Shown here piece by piece: positions 12,956-25,369 of a stretch of DNA of 64,000 nt. The position numbers and the translations under genes are program-made. This DNA is from Microcebus murinus. Taxonomy: Eukaryota > Chordata > Mammalia > Primates > Cheirogaleidae. Where the stretch lies: assembly GCF_040939455.1 (NCBI RefSeq), contig NC_134117.1, positions 47,895,001-47,959,000 on the forward strand. The letters run 5' to 3'. How positions within the stretch are numbered: position 1 is the first letter of the stretch; each line of letters starts with the position of its first letter. Under the pieces are notes generated by a model. That model searched no databases and had not been told where the DNA came from. It worked only from the letters and a program-made list of their open reading frames with translations.

Positions 12956-12977
12956 ACAAAACAAAACAAAACAAAAC
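12956..12977 (+). repeat. (AAAAC)n microsatellite
   Basis: About four consecutive aaaac units occur without an attached SINE body. Confidence 0.8.
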
Positions 12978-13734
12978 ACAAAACCTTTCAACTTCAAATC
13001 GGTATTGATTTTTATGCCAAGAATATTATTCCCAGGCTCTCAGCTGCCAGTGGCCATGTAATCAACGAGATGATAGAGGGGATGTTGGTAGTCCATTTAG
13101 ACAAGGGGGTAAGGGTGATCCTGACCGTAAGTAGACCTGTGGGTAAAGTGACTTTTTAATATCCTTCTCTCTTCATGCAAACCATTAGAATTATTTTGTC
13201 CCTTCAAAGACAATGTGTAGTTCAAAGGATATTGAGCCACAGAAAGTTCAGTAACAATGAGCTTTGAGATGTAGTAAGTAAGAGTTTGGTAGGTAGAAAC
13301 AGCTGGTATCTTGTTTATATTAGATATCCAGTAGTCCAAACTCGATGTCGTTGATTATTCTAAATTCTTCTACCTCACTCCCAACCTACAATCATTGTTA
13401 AACACTGTCCATTTTGGTTCTTTACATCTATCCAGCCTCCTTGACCCAACTACCACTCCCTTCATTTAGAAAATGAGTTCAAATTGTAGCTCTGTGCTTT
13501 GCTTTCACTTGCAACTCAACCCAGCCACTTCTCCAGCAAAGCAGCTGGTGGGCCTTGCAGAAACTTCTTCTTGGCTTCTGGGGAAATCCACACAGTGGTA
13601 GCTGGAACTATTTATCTCTTATATAGGCCAAAGTAGAGAGCTCTAGGAAGAGAATCCGAATGTAACAGATCTTAGATCATTAAGGAAAGGTTAATATTAG
13701 CCCAATGTGGACTTATCTGGCTTCTATAGACCTT

Positions 13735-14955
13735 GAGAAATCTAGGAGGATAGAGGAAAACTCCTTGGTCTAGGCAATGATTTTTTGGATAGGACACCAA
13801 AAGCACAGGCAACAAAAGCAAAAATGAACAAATGGGACTGCATCAAACTAAAAAGTTTCTACATATCAAAGGAAGCAAACAACAAAATGAAAAGGCAACA
13901 TGTAGAATGTGGTTTGGGAGAAAATTTGCCAACCACACATCTGATAAAGTTAATATCCAATATATATAAGGAACATACGCACAACTCAATAGCAAAAAAG
14001 AACCCAAATAACCCAATTAAAAAATAGACAAAGAACCTGAATAAACATTTTTCCAAAGAACACATACAAATGGCTAACAGATATCTGAAAAGGTGTTCAA
14101 GATCTTGAATCATCAGGGAAATGAAAATCAAATCACAATGAGATATCACCTCATATCTATTAGAATGGCTATTATCAGAATATAAGAAATAAGTGCTGAT
14201 AAAGATTTGGAGAAAAAGGCAACACTTGTACACTTTTGCTAGCACTGTAAATTGGTGCCGTCGTTATGGGAAACAATAGGGAGGTTCCTCAGAAAATTGA
14301 AAATAGAATTACCATGTGACCCAGCTACCATTCTTCTAGGTATATGCTTAAAAGAAATTAAATCAGCACCTGGTAGAGATATCTTGACTTCCATATTCAT
14401 TGCAGTATTATTCATAATAACCAGGATATGAAAACAACCTAAATGTCTATGGACAGATAACTGGATAATTGTGGCACATGCTTGTGTGCACGTACACACA
14501 CATGCACACACATACACAGTATAATGGAATATTATTCAGCCTTCAAAAAGAAGGAGATTCTTTCATTTGCAACAACATGGATGAACCCGGAGAACATTAT
14601 GTTAAGTGAAATAAGCCAGACACAGAAAGAAAAATACTGTATGATTTCTCTTATATGTAGAATCTTAGAAAAAGCAGAATACATAGAAAAATAAAATAGA
14701 ATGGTCGTTACCAGAGGTGGGGGTTGGGGTTAGTGGGTGGGTGAAGAAATGTAAGGCAAAGGTACAAAATTGTAGTTATGTAGTACTGATAGGTCTAGAG
14801 ATCAAAATGTATAGCATGAGAACTATAATTAATGAAATTGTATTCTATATTGGAAATTTGCTAAAAGAGTAGGTTTTAGGGGAATGTTATGAATGTTGTG
14901 AATATTATCAAATCTTTTATATAATAACATTATGTCAGATTGACTTGAAATGTAA
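13735..14955 (+). mobile_element. Old LINE-1, 5'-truncated: end of ORF2 plus 3' UTR
   Basis: The piece starts within the endgame of L1 ORF2 (reverse transcriptase/endonuclease protein). The frame at 13785-14027 contains the signature 'NKWDCIKLKSFYISKEANN', and the DNA phrases 'ccaaatgtcc'-like and 'gataactggataattgtgg' follow downstream. The 3' UTR-like part ('gaatggtcgttaccagagg' and a G-rich run) resembles L1MA/L1MB subfamilies. Stops and frameshifts break the frame, so it is dead. A CA-rich alternating tract (14484-14518) sits in its UTR. The subfamily is inferred from memory, the L1 assignment is secure. Confidence 0.85.
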
Positions 14956-15144
14956 AACTAGAATAAAGATTAATTAGAGTGAATAACAACTTGATTAAAC
15001 CAAATTAAAAGGAGAAAAAAGATTGAAGTAAATAACAAACATAAAGATAGATAGAAAGGAATCAAATATATTGATAACTACACTTAACGAGATGAACTAA
15101 ATTTTTCCATTAAAGATATACTCTGACTTATTAAGAGAAACACA

Positions 15145-15500
15145 GCTTGTTATCTGCCCTTTACCAGATGAATAGAAAGCAAATATTTTCTCCCATTCTG
15201 TAGGTTGTATATTCATTCTAATGATAGCTTTCTTGGCTGTGCAGAAGCTTTTTAACTTGATCGGGGTTTATTTATTTTTGTTGCTGCTGTGATTGCTTTG
15301 GGGACCTTCTTCATAAATTCTTTGCCTAGGCCGATGTCTAAAAGAGTCTTCCCAACATTTTCTTCTAGGATTCTTAAGGTTTCCTGCCTTAGGTTTAAGT
15401 CTGTTTTCCATCATGAGTTAATTTTTGTAAGAGGTGAGGCAAAGTCGTTACTTGTAAACAAAATGTTTGTACCCCCATAATATCCTGAAATAAAAAAAAG
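15145..15500 (+). mobile_element. Lemur-type L1 tail with inverted 5' segment
   Basis: From about 15150 to 15450 the sequence is antisense L1 ORF2 ('ttctcccattctgtaggttg', 'gtgcagaagctttttaactt'). At about 15450 it switches directly to a sense-strand L1 3' end ('gtttgtacccccataatatc' then 'ctgaaataaaaaaaagg'). Such a head-inverted copy is the known product of twin priming during L1 retrotransposition. It is short and noncoding. Confidence 0.8.
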
Positions 15501-15589
15501 GAAACACAACTATAACACAACTATTATCAAAAAAATAAAGCAAATTTATTAAAAAAGTATAAAATTAAAGAATAAACAAAGATACAGAT

Positions 15590-16105
15590 AAATGGAGAAA
15601 AAATGTGGAATATATATATATATACACATACATACACAATGGGATACTATTCAACCATAAAAAAGAAGGAAATCTTGTCATTTGAGACATGGATTAAATA
15701 AGCTAGGCACAGAAAGACAAATACTGTGCAATCTCATTTATATGTGGAATTTAAACAAGTTGAACTTATAGAAGCAGAAAGTAGAATGGTGGTTACCAGG
15801 GGCTGGGGGTAGGGAGTCGGGGTTGAGGAGGTGTTGGACAAGGGATATGAAGTTTCAGTTAGGTAGGAGGAATAAGTTCAAGAGAATTATTGTACAACAT
15901 GGTGAGTATAATTAATAACAATGTATTATATCCTTGAAAATTGCAATGAGAGTAGATTTTGTGTTCTCACCACAAAAAGTGGTATGTGAGGTAATACATG
16001 TGTTGATTAGTTTAATTTGGCCATGCTTCAATATATACATATTTTGAAACATCATGTTGTATGTGATAAATATATATAATTTTTATTTGTCAATTTAAAA
16101 ATTAA
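15590..16105 (+). mobile_element. LINE-1 3' end (L1MA/MB type)
   Basis: 'gatactattcaaccataaa', 'gctaggcacagaaagacaaa', 'gaatggtggttaccagggg', 'gtgagtataattaataac' and a late A/T-rich end identify an old L1 3' terminus. It begins just after an AT-repeat (15611-15622) and is truncated 5'. Confidence 0.8.
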
Positions 16106-17475
16106 CTTAGAAAAAGAAAAACAAGAATAAACAAAGATAAAAGACTTGAAAATGAACAAAGGAGAAGAGGTAATATAACTGTAAGATGAGACTAAAACTT
16201 TTAAATATGTTAAAAAGGGACAATTTGTAATGATAAAAGGAGCAAATTACAACTACTTAAAAAAGGTAGATTCATGGTAAATCTCTATGCATCAAGTAAC
16301 ATGAAAGCTAACTATGAAGGAAAAAATCATTAAAAACATAAGGATAGCTTATGAAAATGTCACTACAGCAAAATACTTCAACATATCACTTTAAGAATTG
16401 GGAAGATTTTATAGAAATAAAAATGTAAAGCCTATAGGACTTGATAAACCCAATCAATAAAATAAATTTAATAGGTATATGTATAGATTCATATTAGATC
16501 TTTAAGAAAAAGAGCTCAACAAATTTTAAAAAGTAGAAATTTTATTGACCATATTCTCTGGTAATAATCCAATAAAGTGGGAAATAGTAATGTAAAGGTG
16601 AACATAAAAACCACAACTACTTGGAAAATTAAGGAGAACATTTTAATATGACCTTTGGTTCAAGGAGGAAATTAAAACTGAACTTACAAACTACGCAGAA
16701 AGTAATGTCAAATACTTCAAAGTAAAATCTATGAGTCCCAAAAACAACTATTCTCTGACAAACACTTAGAATAATTTTCTGTTTAAATGTCTCATTTTTC
16801 AAGAAGAAAGAAATAATAAAGGAGTTTAGTTCTAATCTAAAGAAATTATTGAAAAACAACCAAAACAGTCAAAAAGGAAGCAAATTTTTAAGATAAAATC
16901 TAATGTTATACAATCTTTTCAAATAGTTGAAAAGATGGATTTTGGTGCTGTTTTATTTTTATTTGTTGGAAATCCAATAAAAAACAAACTCTTTTTGAGG
17001 TTGGGTAAGAAAAAGAAGAGTAATCAAAACTATATACAAAGATAGAAATAAGAAAAGTGATGTAATAATTGTTACTGGAAGAGATTAAAAGAATAAGTAA
17101 ATGTTATTACAACTCTCTAACAACACATTTGAAAATTTAAAGGCAACATTTTTAGAAAAATTAGCAATTGGATTTAGGGAAATATAGACCCTTAACACAC
17201 ACTACACACAAATTCGGTGAACCCATACATGCATTTCTAATATGACAAAATATTTTTTATCATTTTGGGGGTAGGAAAAGATGTCTTAAATAAGACAAAG
17301 AAAGAATATACTTTAAGGGAAAAGATTTATAAATTGAGCTATAATAAAATTTAAAATTTTGGTTTATCAAAAGACATTATGAAAGTGCATGCAAATATAA
17401 GTCACAGATTGAGAGGGATTAAGTTTAATCATAAGGAGTTAATATCCACAATAAAGAACTACTAAAAATCAGTGA

Positions 17476-17813
<338 letters not shown>

Positions 17814-18136
17814 ATCAGTGAGAATAACATAAGTAACTCAATAGAAAAAGCAGCTAATTTTATGATCAAATTAGATCACAGTAAACAGTGCTAACAAACA
17901 TGAAAAGATGCTTAACCTCATTAAGTTATTTAGGGAAATGATAACTAAAACAATTAACTACCATCTTACACATATCAGATTTGTGAATAACATAAAGTTT
18001 AACCATAATAACTGTTTGTGAAAATGTGGAGCAAGAGCAACTCATACATAACTGGTGGGAGTGTAAACTGGTAAATAATCTTGTTCAGTAGTTAGGCAGT
18101 GAGTACAAACCCTAATGTCCAGTACTTCCATTTCTA

Positions 18137-19225
18137 GGTAATAAATGGGACTTGATCAAACTGAAAAGCTTCTGCACAGCCAAAGAAATAGTCATGAAAA
18201 CAAACAGACAACCTACAGAATGGGAGAAAATTTGCGCATCCTACACATCTGATAAGGGGCAGATAACTAGAATCTACTTAGAACTCACGAAAATCAGCAA
18301 GAAAAAAATCAAACAACCCCATCAAAAAGTGGGCAAAGGACATGAACAGAAACTTTTCTACAGAAGACAGAATAATGGTTAACAAACATATGAAAAAATG
18401 TTCAACATCTCTAATCATCAGGGAAATGCAAATCAAAACCATAATGAGATATCACTTATTTCCAGTAAGAATGGCCTTTATCAAAAAGTCCCAAAACAAT
18501 AGATGTTTGTTGGCATGGATGCAGAGAGATACGAACACTCCTACACTGCTAGTGGGACTGCAAACTAGTTCAACCTCTATGGAAAGCAATATGGGGATAC
18601 CTTAAAGCTATACCAGTAGATCTACCATTTGATCCAGCAATCCCACTACTGGACATCTACCCAAAAGATCCAATGACAGTCTACAACAAAGACACTTGCA
18701 CTCGAATGTTTATAGCAGTACAATTCACAATTGCAAAGCTGTGGAAACAACCCAAGTGCCCATAATTGATGGATTCATGAGTGGATTCATGAGTGGATTA
18801 ATAAAATAATTAATAAAATAAATGAATTCATGAGTGGATTAATAAAATGTGGTATATGTATACCATGGAGTACTATTCAGCTCTAAGAAATAATGGTGAT
18901 ATAGCACCTCTTGTATTTTCCTGGATAGAGCTGGAACCCATACTACTAAGTGAAGTATCCCATGAAAAAACAAGCACCACATGTACTCATCAGCAAACTG
19001 GTATTAACTGATCAGCACCTAAGTGGACACATAGGAACTACATTAATTGGATATTGGGCAGGTAGGAGGGGGGAGGTGGGGGCGGGTATATACATACATA
19101 ATGAGTGAGATGTGCACTGTCTGGGGGATGGTCACACTTGAAGCTCAGACTTGTGGGGGGAGGGGGAGCAAGGGCATTATTTGAAAATTTGTATCTTCAT
19201 AATATGCTGAAATAAAAAAAAATAA
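18137..19225 (+). mobile_element. Lemur LINE-1, 5'-truncated ORF2 end plus 3' UTR
   Basis: Frames 18152-18382 and 18342-18605 are two pieces of the ORF2 C-terminus ('[19 protein letters not shown]' is diagnostic), out of register, so a frameshift lies near 18340-18380. The 3' UTR has the G-rich run 'gtaggaggggggaggtgggg' and ends 'cataatatgctgaaataaaa'. A local duplication of 'ttcatgagtggat' occurs three times at 18771-18841, which I take as post-insertion or source-copy slippage. The element is young relative to its host but not coding-competent. Confidence 0.9.
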
Positions 19226-19850
19226 AAATAATCACAATAAAAAAAATTCTCACCCATACAAGGAGAGGGGCACAGGAATGATCATGGTGACATTGTTTGC
19301 AGTTACAGAAACTTTGAAACAATGTAAATGTCCCTCAACAAAGGAAGGGATTAAATATTCTAAATTAATGTGATACTATAGATAAAATGAATAAATTAGA
19401 ACTACATGTTTAAATGTTGATTAATCCCAAAAACATAGTGAAAAAACTTTAAGTTGTAGAAAAATATGTATAGCATGAATACATTTATATAAATTTGAAA
19501 ATACGAAAAATATTTTATCTTAAGAATAAATGTAATGATACAAGTATAAGGAAATGTGTAGAAATGATAAACACTGAATATTATACAGTGATTAATTCTA
19601 GGGATAAGGGAAGAAAATGTAATTGAGGAGAGGCACTTTTCAGGCTTTAATCACATTGGTAATCTGTATTTTATTTTTTAAGGTAGGTGTTACATTTATG
19701 AGTTTCTACCTTATTGTTTTTATACTTATATGAATGTCTGAAATATTTTATAATATGATTTTAAAGGACAGATGTATTTTACCGTGTAAAATTTTTAACT
19801 GCTGTGTAGGGCAAAGACACCTATAAACAAAGTCAATAAACTAGCAGTAA

Positions 19851-21870
19851 ATTTATAAAATATTTTTGTAACACAGATGATAAGGGACGAACACTTATTC
19901 TCTAGAAAGGATTTCTGATTCTGATCAGATACACAGAAGTGATACAATGGGTTAGAAGCAAGTTATGGGCATTTTTTTCCATTTCCATGGAAAGAGTCTG
20001 AAACAATGTGGTTCTAATGTTGGTAGTGTGGTTCTAGGAGATGTTCCTAGAAGTTTTTCCCAGAGACAAGCCTATTTTACAAATATCTTATAGGCCAGTG
20101 AGTTCGTATTCCATAATAAATCAACTTTAACTTAAACTAGGTAGAATGGATGCTGTAAGTGGTGGTAACTAAGAATCCTGACGAATGAGGTACATTTTTA
20201 GCATTATCTTCCGGCCCTCTTCCTCCTCAGTCTTGTATTCAGAAGGAGTGGTTATCAGTCTCATTCAACGGTAAGTCACATGAAAAGTAAGCAGGTTTAT
20301 TTGTCCTCCTTTGGGCATTGAAAGAGATCATGAGATTAAGAATTGTATTCCTCATGATTCAGAGTTCAGCAGGTCTCTCAGATCCTGCTTGGAGGATTAT
20401 TTATAAGATAATGTTTTTTTAAAAAATAAATATCACTGGAGCATGTAGCAGTGCAGTGATGAAGATGAAGTGCAGTAACTTCATCCTAACAAGTCTGCAT
20501 GCTGAGCAAGACAGATTGGCATGGGATCTGATTTAGGGGCTAGGATCTGTGTTTACCTCCAGGGGGTGTTAGAATATACAGGCAGATCACATGATTGAGC
20601 CTACGCTGTGTACATTGCCAAAGCATGAAGGGACAGCTCACCTGATGGAAAAACAAAATAAAACAAAAACTATGCACTGTGCAATGTTGTTCATTCCTTC
20701 TACTGCCACCAGCTCTTGAGCCAAGTTCCTACGACACTCATGAACAAGATTCAGTTCTTGTGGCAAATATACATATAACTGAGAACAATGTACAAATTAG
20801 TGTGGTTACTGAATGGAGACCACATTCACAGAGATGAACCAGATATTGAGGAACCATTATGGAGAAGGAGCAGAGTTCAATGAAAAAGTGGGGAAGGTAT
20901 TTGAATTAAATAGGCTGTGAAATTTGATCCAAGTTTCCCTAAGTCTTTGAGAGCTGGAGGTGTCCAGCTATATCTGAGTTATGACCTTGGCTTCAAGGAG
21001 GTCATGGTCCAGTGTGGAGACAGATGGTAAGTGATTCACAAAATAGTGTGAATGCTATAGTGGAGGGAAGGACAAAGTGGTTTTGAAGTGAAAAGGAGAA
21101 CGTAAGGGAGTCAGGTGTCTCACCGGGGTTAGTTTTAAAAGGTTTTTTGGGACACTTGAGTTAGTTTTGAAGGGTTTGGGGATATAGAAAAGGGAGATAA
21201 GTATTGCAAGAGAAATTAAATCATATGCTTCTCCTTGGGGAAATTTAATTGTCCCTTATATTTTGAAGAGTGAGTGGTCAAAAGATACTTAATAATCTTC
21301 ATAATCAAAGACTATTTGAATAGGTGAGAAGCTGTCATTTTCTCTATGGATTTTATAATCTAAGACACAGGATGAAGAATGATATAAAATGTGTGTAACT
21401 ATATACAATAAAAAGAGAAATTTTAAGTACGTTGGAAGGAAAAAAATGAGAGTTTAGAAATAGAATTGCTGTTTTTATATTATTCAAGAATACAGTTTCT
21501 AATGTCTGGGCTTCTCTTAACGTGTCTTTGGGCACTGAGTTTTATCTGACTTCTTGACTTTTCCTCCGGGGATAGAACATTTTCCTTCAGGCTTTCTTAT
21601 CTGTGAGAGGATCTGAAGCTAGAGGACCTGGAAGGGAATGATTAATGCTCTTGTTGTTCTTTCTGATTATACCAGTTTGAATTTGCCTTTTGGAACTGCA
21701 GGATTTGGTCTCTGACCTTTTCTAAATTTTAGAATCTTGCTATGAAAAGAAATTCTTTCATCTATGTGTGTCTCAAGAGCCATCTTTTTCCACTTTCAAC
21801 TTTAGAATTTAGTTTTAAAAATATTCTAAAATGTAGTTTAACACATAAACCTAAGGTCTTCATTATATAC
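19851..21870. other. Unique sequence, no gene seen
   Basis: No exon or RNA gene was recognised. The first 100 bases may be further decayed L1. 20990-21120 weakly resembles the old repeat noted at 8625. Confidence 0.5.
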
Positions 21871-21874
21871 CACA

Positions 21875-22040
21875 GGTTCCAGGTCACTGCTTTTCAAGAT
21901 TTAATAGGCATATGAGTTACCCGATAAAACACAGATCCAGTCTTGGCGGGTGTGGAGTGGGACTTCAGAGTCTGCACTTCTTAGGCTCCCTGGTGCTGTG
22001 GAGGCTGCCGGTCTGTGAACCCCGCTTTGAGCAGCACGGC
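21875..22040 (+). mobile_element. MER5A-like hAT-Charlie fragment
   Basis: 'gtcactgcttttcaagattt', 'gcatatgagttacccgat', 'gattca'-less core 'acttcagagtctgcacttct' and the end 'gaaccccgctttgagcagca' follow MER5A (cagtgcttctcaaacttt ... ggaccacactttgagtag). It is diverged, and no 8-bp duplication is obvious. Confidence 0.7.
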
Positions 22041-22689
22041 AGTAGCTGACTTTCTGTGGGGATGAAATAGGCCAGACCGAGATGCTAGAATAGGCCTTGA
22101 GATTTCAGGGCGGAATTCTTATTCCCCTTTGCTTCCTCTACTCAGCTTGATAAACTCCAAGATCACACAATTTAAAAAAATTTACCCTTTGTCTTAAGGC
22201 ATAAAAGAAGTTATTTATTTCAGCGACCTCTGTCAGAGCACCTCTTATTAGTGATCCTCTGTTCTGGGGGTTTTTGTTAAAGCAAACAAAGTCCGGTCAT
22301 CTCAGAGATTTTTTTAAAGCTCTTTAATTGATATTAGATTACCGTAGCACCAGAGGAGTTGTGATATATGTCTTATACATTTCAGAAATAGGCATTGTAA
22401 GCAAGACTTACATAAGAAACAGAGCTAACCCCTCTCTCATTGCACAAATTCCAACCCTAACACATTATATAAAAGACGAGCATTATATGTTGATGAAGGT
22501 GGGAGGACAATTTTATGGGAGAGAAGGGAAATCAGCTTGTCCCTTTGACTTTGCCATTACGTAAATAAAAATTTGTTCTGGAATATCTTCTTCTATTTAC
22601 TCCTTATTAATACTCACCAAATTTTAGTGTCCATTGTGTACTGAGGATCTTCCCCTAGGTCTAGAATCAATTGGTTGGATGAATACCCA

Positions 22690-22805
22690 CAATGATATGG
22701 ATTCTCCACACCACTCATTCAGTCAGCTATCTAAGTATTTAGTGGGTCTCAGTTATGTTCCAGGCAACATGATGAGCAACTGACATAATAGTGAGCAAAA
22801 CAGAG
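22690..22805 (+). repeat. Ancient interspersed repeat fragment
   Basis: 'ttatgttccaggcaacatga' and 'aatagtgagcaaaacagagt' follow the same old repeat core as at 110 and 8625 (tatgtgccaggcact / cagtgaacaaaacaga). Confidence 0.45.
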
Positions 22806-23639
22806 TATTCCCACTGCGTATTCAGTTGAGTTTTTGAGACAGAGCCTAAAAATCTTAGCATAAACATTTGACCACAGTTGCAATCAATGTTTCGTTTGCT
22901 CTTCTTTTGGGTATATCATAACAACTCCTTTGGGTAAGTTCCTTGGTGACAGTAAGAGGAAGAGAAATCTATTATACAGTAAGCTAAGACCAATACTATA
23001 CAAGATGATTCACTAAACCTCTTTGAAAATGAGCTCTACAGTCCTTGAGCCTCAGGTTTTCCTTCCATATAACGATGCCACATGCAGAGCAGGTGTGGGT
23101 ACAAATATCCTAATTATGATAACCTCAATAGCTCTCAGGTCTTTTTGATCTCTTTTATTTACAGCCTAAGTCCTTCCTTCTATCAACTGTGCTTTGTACT
23201 TGACAAACTCCTTCCAAATGCCTCTTTTGAACTTTCTCCAAAGTGGAGGTTGTGTGTCCACATATTATTCTGATCTTCATTATTATTGACTTCATTTGCA
23301 TGTGGTGTTTTCGTGATTTACACTGTGGAGGGGCCCTGGTCAGGGGTGCCACCTTCGTAGTTCAATCTTGGTTAGACTCTCTGCTTGACTTGGCATTTGT
23401 CCTTGGACAACTTCTCTCTTAAGGTTTCAAAAATGTGAAAGTCTTTTCCTTATTTTGTCTATTTTTCAAAATGCCTACCCATAAATTCTCTGTTTGGACT
23501 CATTCTTTTTGTATATATTTTAATTTGCAAATCCAGAATTTTCAAAACATCTTCTTATTAATCCTATTCCCCCATTTATAAGAAGTTCCATGCGCTGTGA
23601 GAGTGACATGTAAAGGGAGACTTGATAGTTAGCATGAGC

Positions 23640-23935
23640 AAGCCAAGGCAATAGTAGGAAGGGGAAGGGGACTGCACATGTTTTCCCTGATATGGGAGGG
23701 AGAGCATTCCACCGAGGAACTCAGAGAAAGTTAGTGTGGTTGGAGCACAGAGAACCAGGGCATTTGAGCTGAGATGAGCTGGACAGGTAAGTGAGATCAT
23801 GAAGTTTCATTGAGGATTTTAAATTTTGTCCCATAAGCAATGTGAAGACACTTAAGGGCTTTAACCATGGGTATAAGGTGGATTAAATGGGATTTGTTTG
23901 AATTTGTGCAATGATGGGGGATGTGGTAAGAAATT
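23640..23935 (+). repeat. Ancient interspersed repeat fragment
   Basis: 'agagcattccaccgaggaa', 'gtggttggagcacagagaac', 'attttaaattttgtcccata' and 'gacacttaagggctttaacc' follow in order a known old mammalian repeat (agcattccaggcagagg / gtggctggagcagag / tggattttattctaag / gagggttttaagcag). Confidence 0.5.
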
Positions 23936-25353
23936 GGATTTGCATTTCAATATGCAAAAAAAAAAAAAAGCTGAAGTTCTCTGAGACAAAGGGGGTGCAG
24001 GTTATGACCTGCTGGTTGTTTTGTCACTGCTACAATGGTTTTTACACTGGCTAATCACGGAGAAGACTGTGCATGGTGTCATCACACAGAAACCCCCAAA
24101 ATATCCAATCCTGATGGAAGCCATCATAACTGGGGAGGAATTGCACTAAGATTCAATTGTCCCTTATATTGCATATGCTTCCCTGAAATAGTTTGAATAG
24201 GGGAAGATGAGAAGTCACTTAAAGTGATAGTGGAAATCAGAGGAAAGGGGGTAGTAAAATATGGGCTTCCCCCACTTCACAAATTTTGATGACAACTGGC
24301 CAACTTACCCCCCCCACCTCAAAGAAATGCACGAAAGGAAGATCATAATCACCCAGAAGCACTCGCTAGGCACCCACCCTGTGCAAAACCACACTGTATG
24401 GCATGGCATCAGGGAACACTTAGTGCACTACAGTGTGACAGATGAGACACATGCAAGGAAGTCTGTTACCTACCGAGCACTTGCTGTGTGCTGATTGCGG
24501 GGGAAGTATCCATCTTGTTCTGTCTTTGGATTCATGCCTCTGGGTCTTAGCTATGTCCCACAAATTGAGACAGAGTGACTTTTCCTGGATGATGTCCTTC
24601 CTTTCTCATTCAAGTCACCTTATCCATAGAATTGCAAACCATAAATATAACTCCACTACAGGGTGATATATATATTCCCTATATATTATATTCATGGATT
24701 TGTTTCCTTTCTAAAATTCAACCCGGTTCCATTTGTATTTTGTAAGGCAAAAAAAAAAAAAAGATTTGCTCTAGCCTGACATACTTTATGTGTTTGTATC
24801 CCGAGGAATCAATTACTTTGTTACTAATACTTCATTTATTAGATAAGCCGGCACAGGTCATAAGGTCCTTGGAAAGTCTCTCTCTCATTACCAGTGCTCT
24901 GACTGGGTCAGTGAGACAGAGCCCTACAGACGTGGCTTATGCCCTTCAGATACCCGAGGGATATACAGTTAGGAAAAATGTTCTAAATATCGAGGATAAT
25001 CTTGAGTGCTTTTTAACCAATTTCTGATTGCAGAATGCTAAGCAGCTAGTAAAATTGCCACATTAAAAAAGGAAAAACAATATCGCTATCTTTCTGAAAC
25101 CACTACTCAAGTGTGGTTAATCAATTCTTATTGATTTGTGATTTTTAAGGGGGATAAGGCCTAGTTTATTTCCAAGGATGAAAACTATAAACTCTCAGTC
25201 AAGGCTGTCAGAAGATGCTTCTCAAAGCCTACAGCTGAGGAACGAACGGTCTACAATCGTGGCACTGTCATTCCACGAGTTTAATATAATCATGGTGGTT
25301 TGGGAAACTCAGGCAAATGAATCCTGGGAATGAACAAACCAAGGGATTCTCTC

Positions 25354-25369
25354 ATGTGCACGTGCACAT
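25354..25369. other. 16-bp perfect palindrome with central CACGTG
   Basis: atgtgcacgtgcacat reads identically on both strands. It is alternating purine-pyrimidine and contains a canonical E-box (CACGTG), and a CA-rich stretch follows. It may be simple-repeat drift or a bHLH site. Confidence 0.6.

Larger units (their letters stand above)
8961..13734. other. Long unique stretch, no gene seen
   Basis: No supported exon or RNA gene is present. Small items inside are an imperfect ~22-bp duplication at 10391-10436, a C10 run near 11282, two adjacent hairpins at 11711-11768 and a short AAAAC microsatellite near 12956-12977. The open frames (98 codons or fewer) have no recognisable content. Confidence 0.55.

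Noticed and set aside
13859..14245. 128-codon minus-strand frame
   Set aside because: It lies wholly inside the sense-strand L1 ORF2 end and is its antisense shadow.
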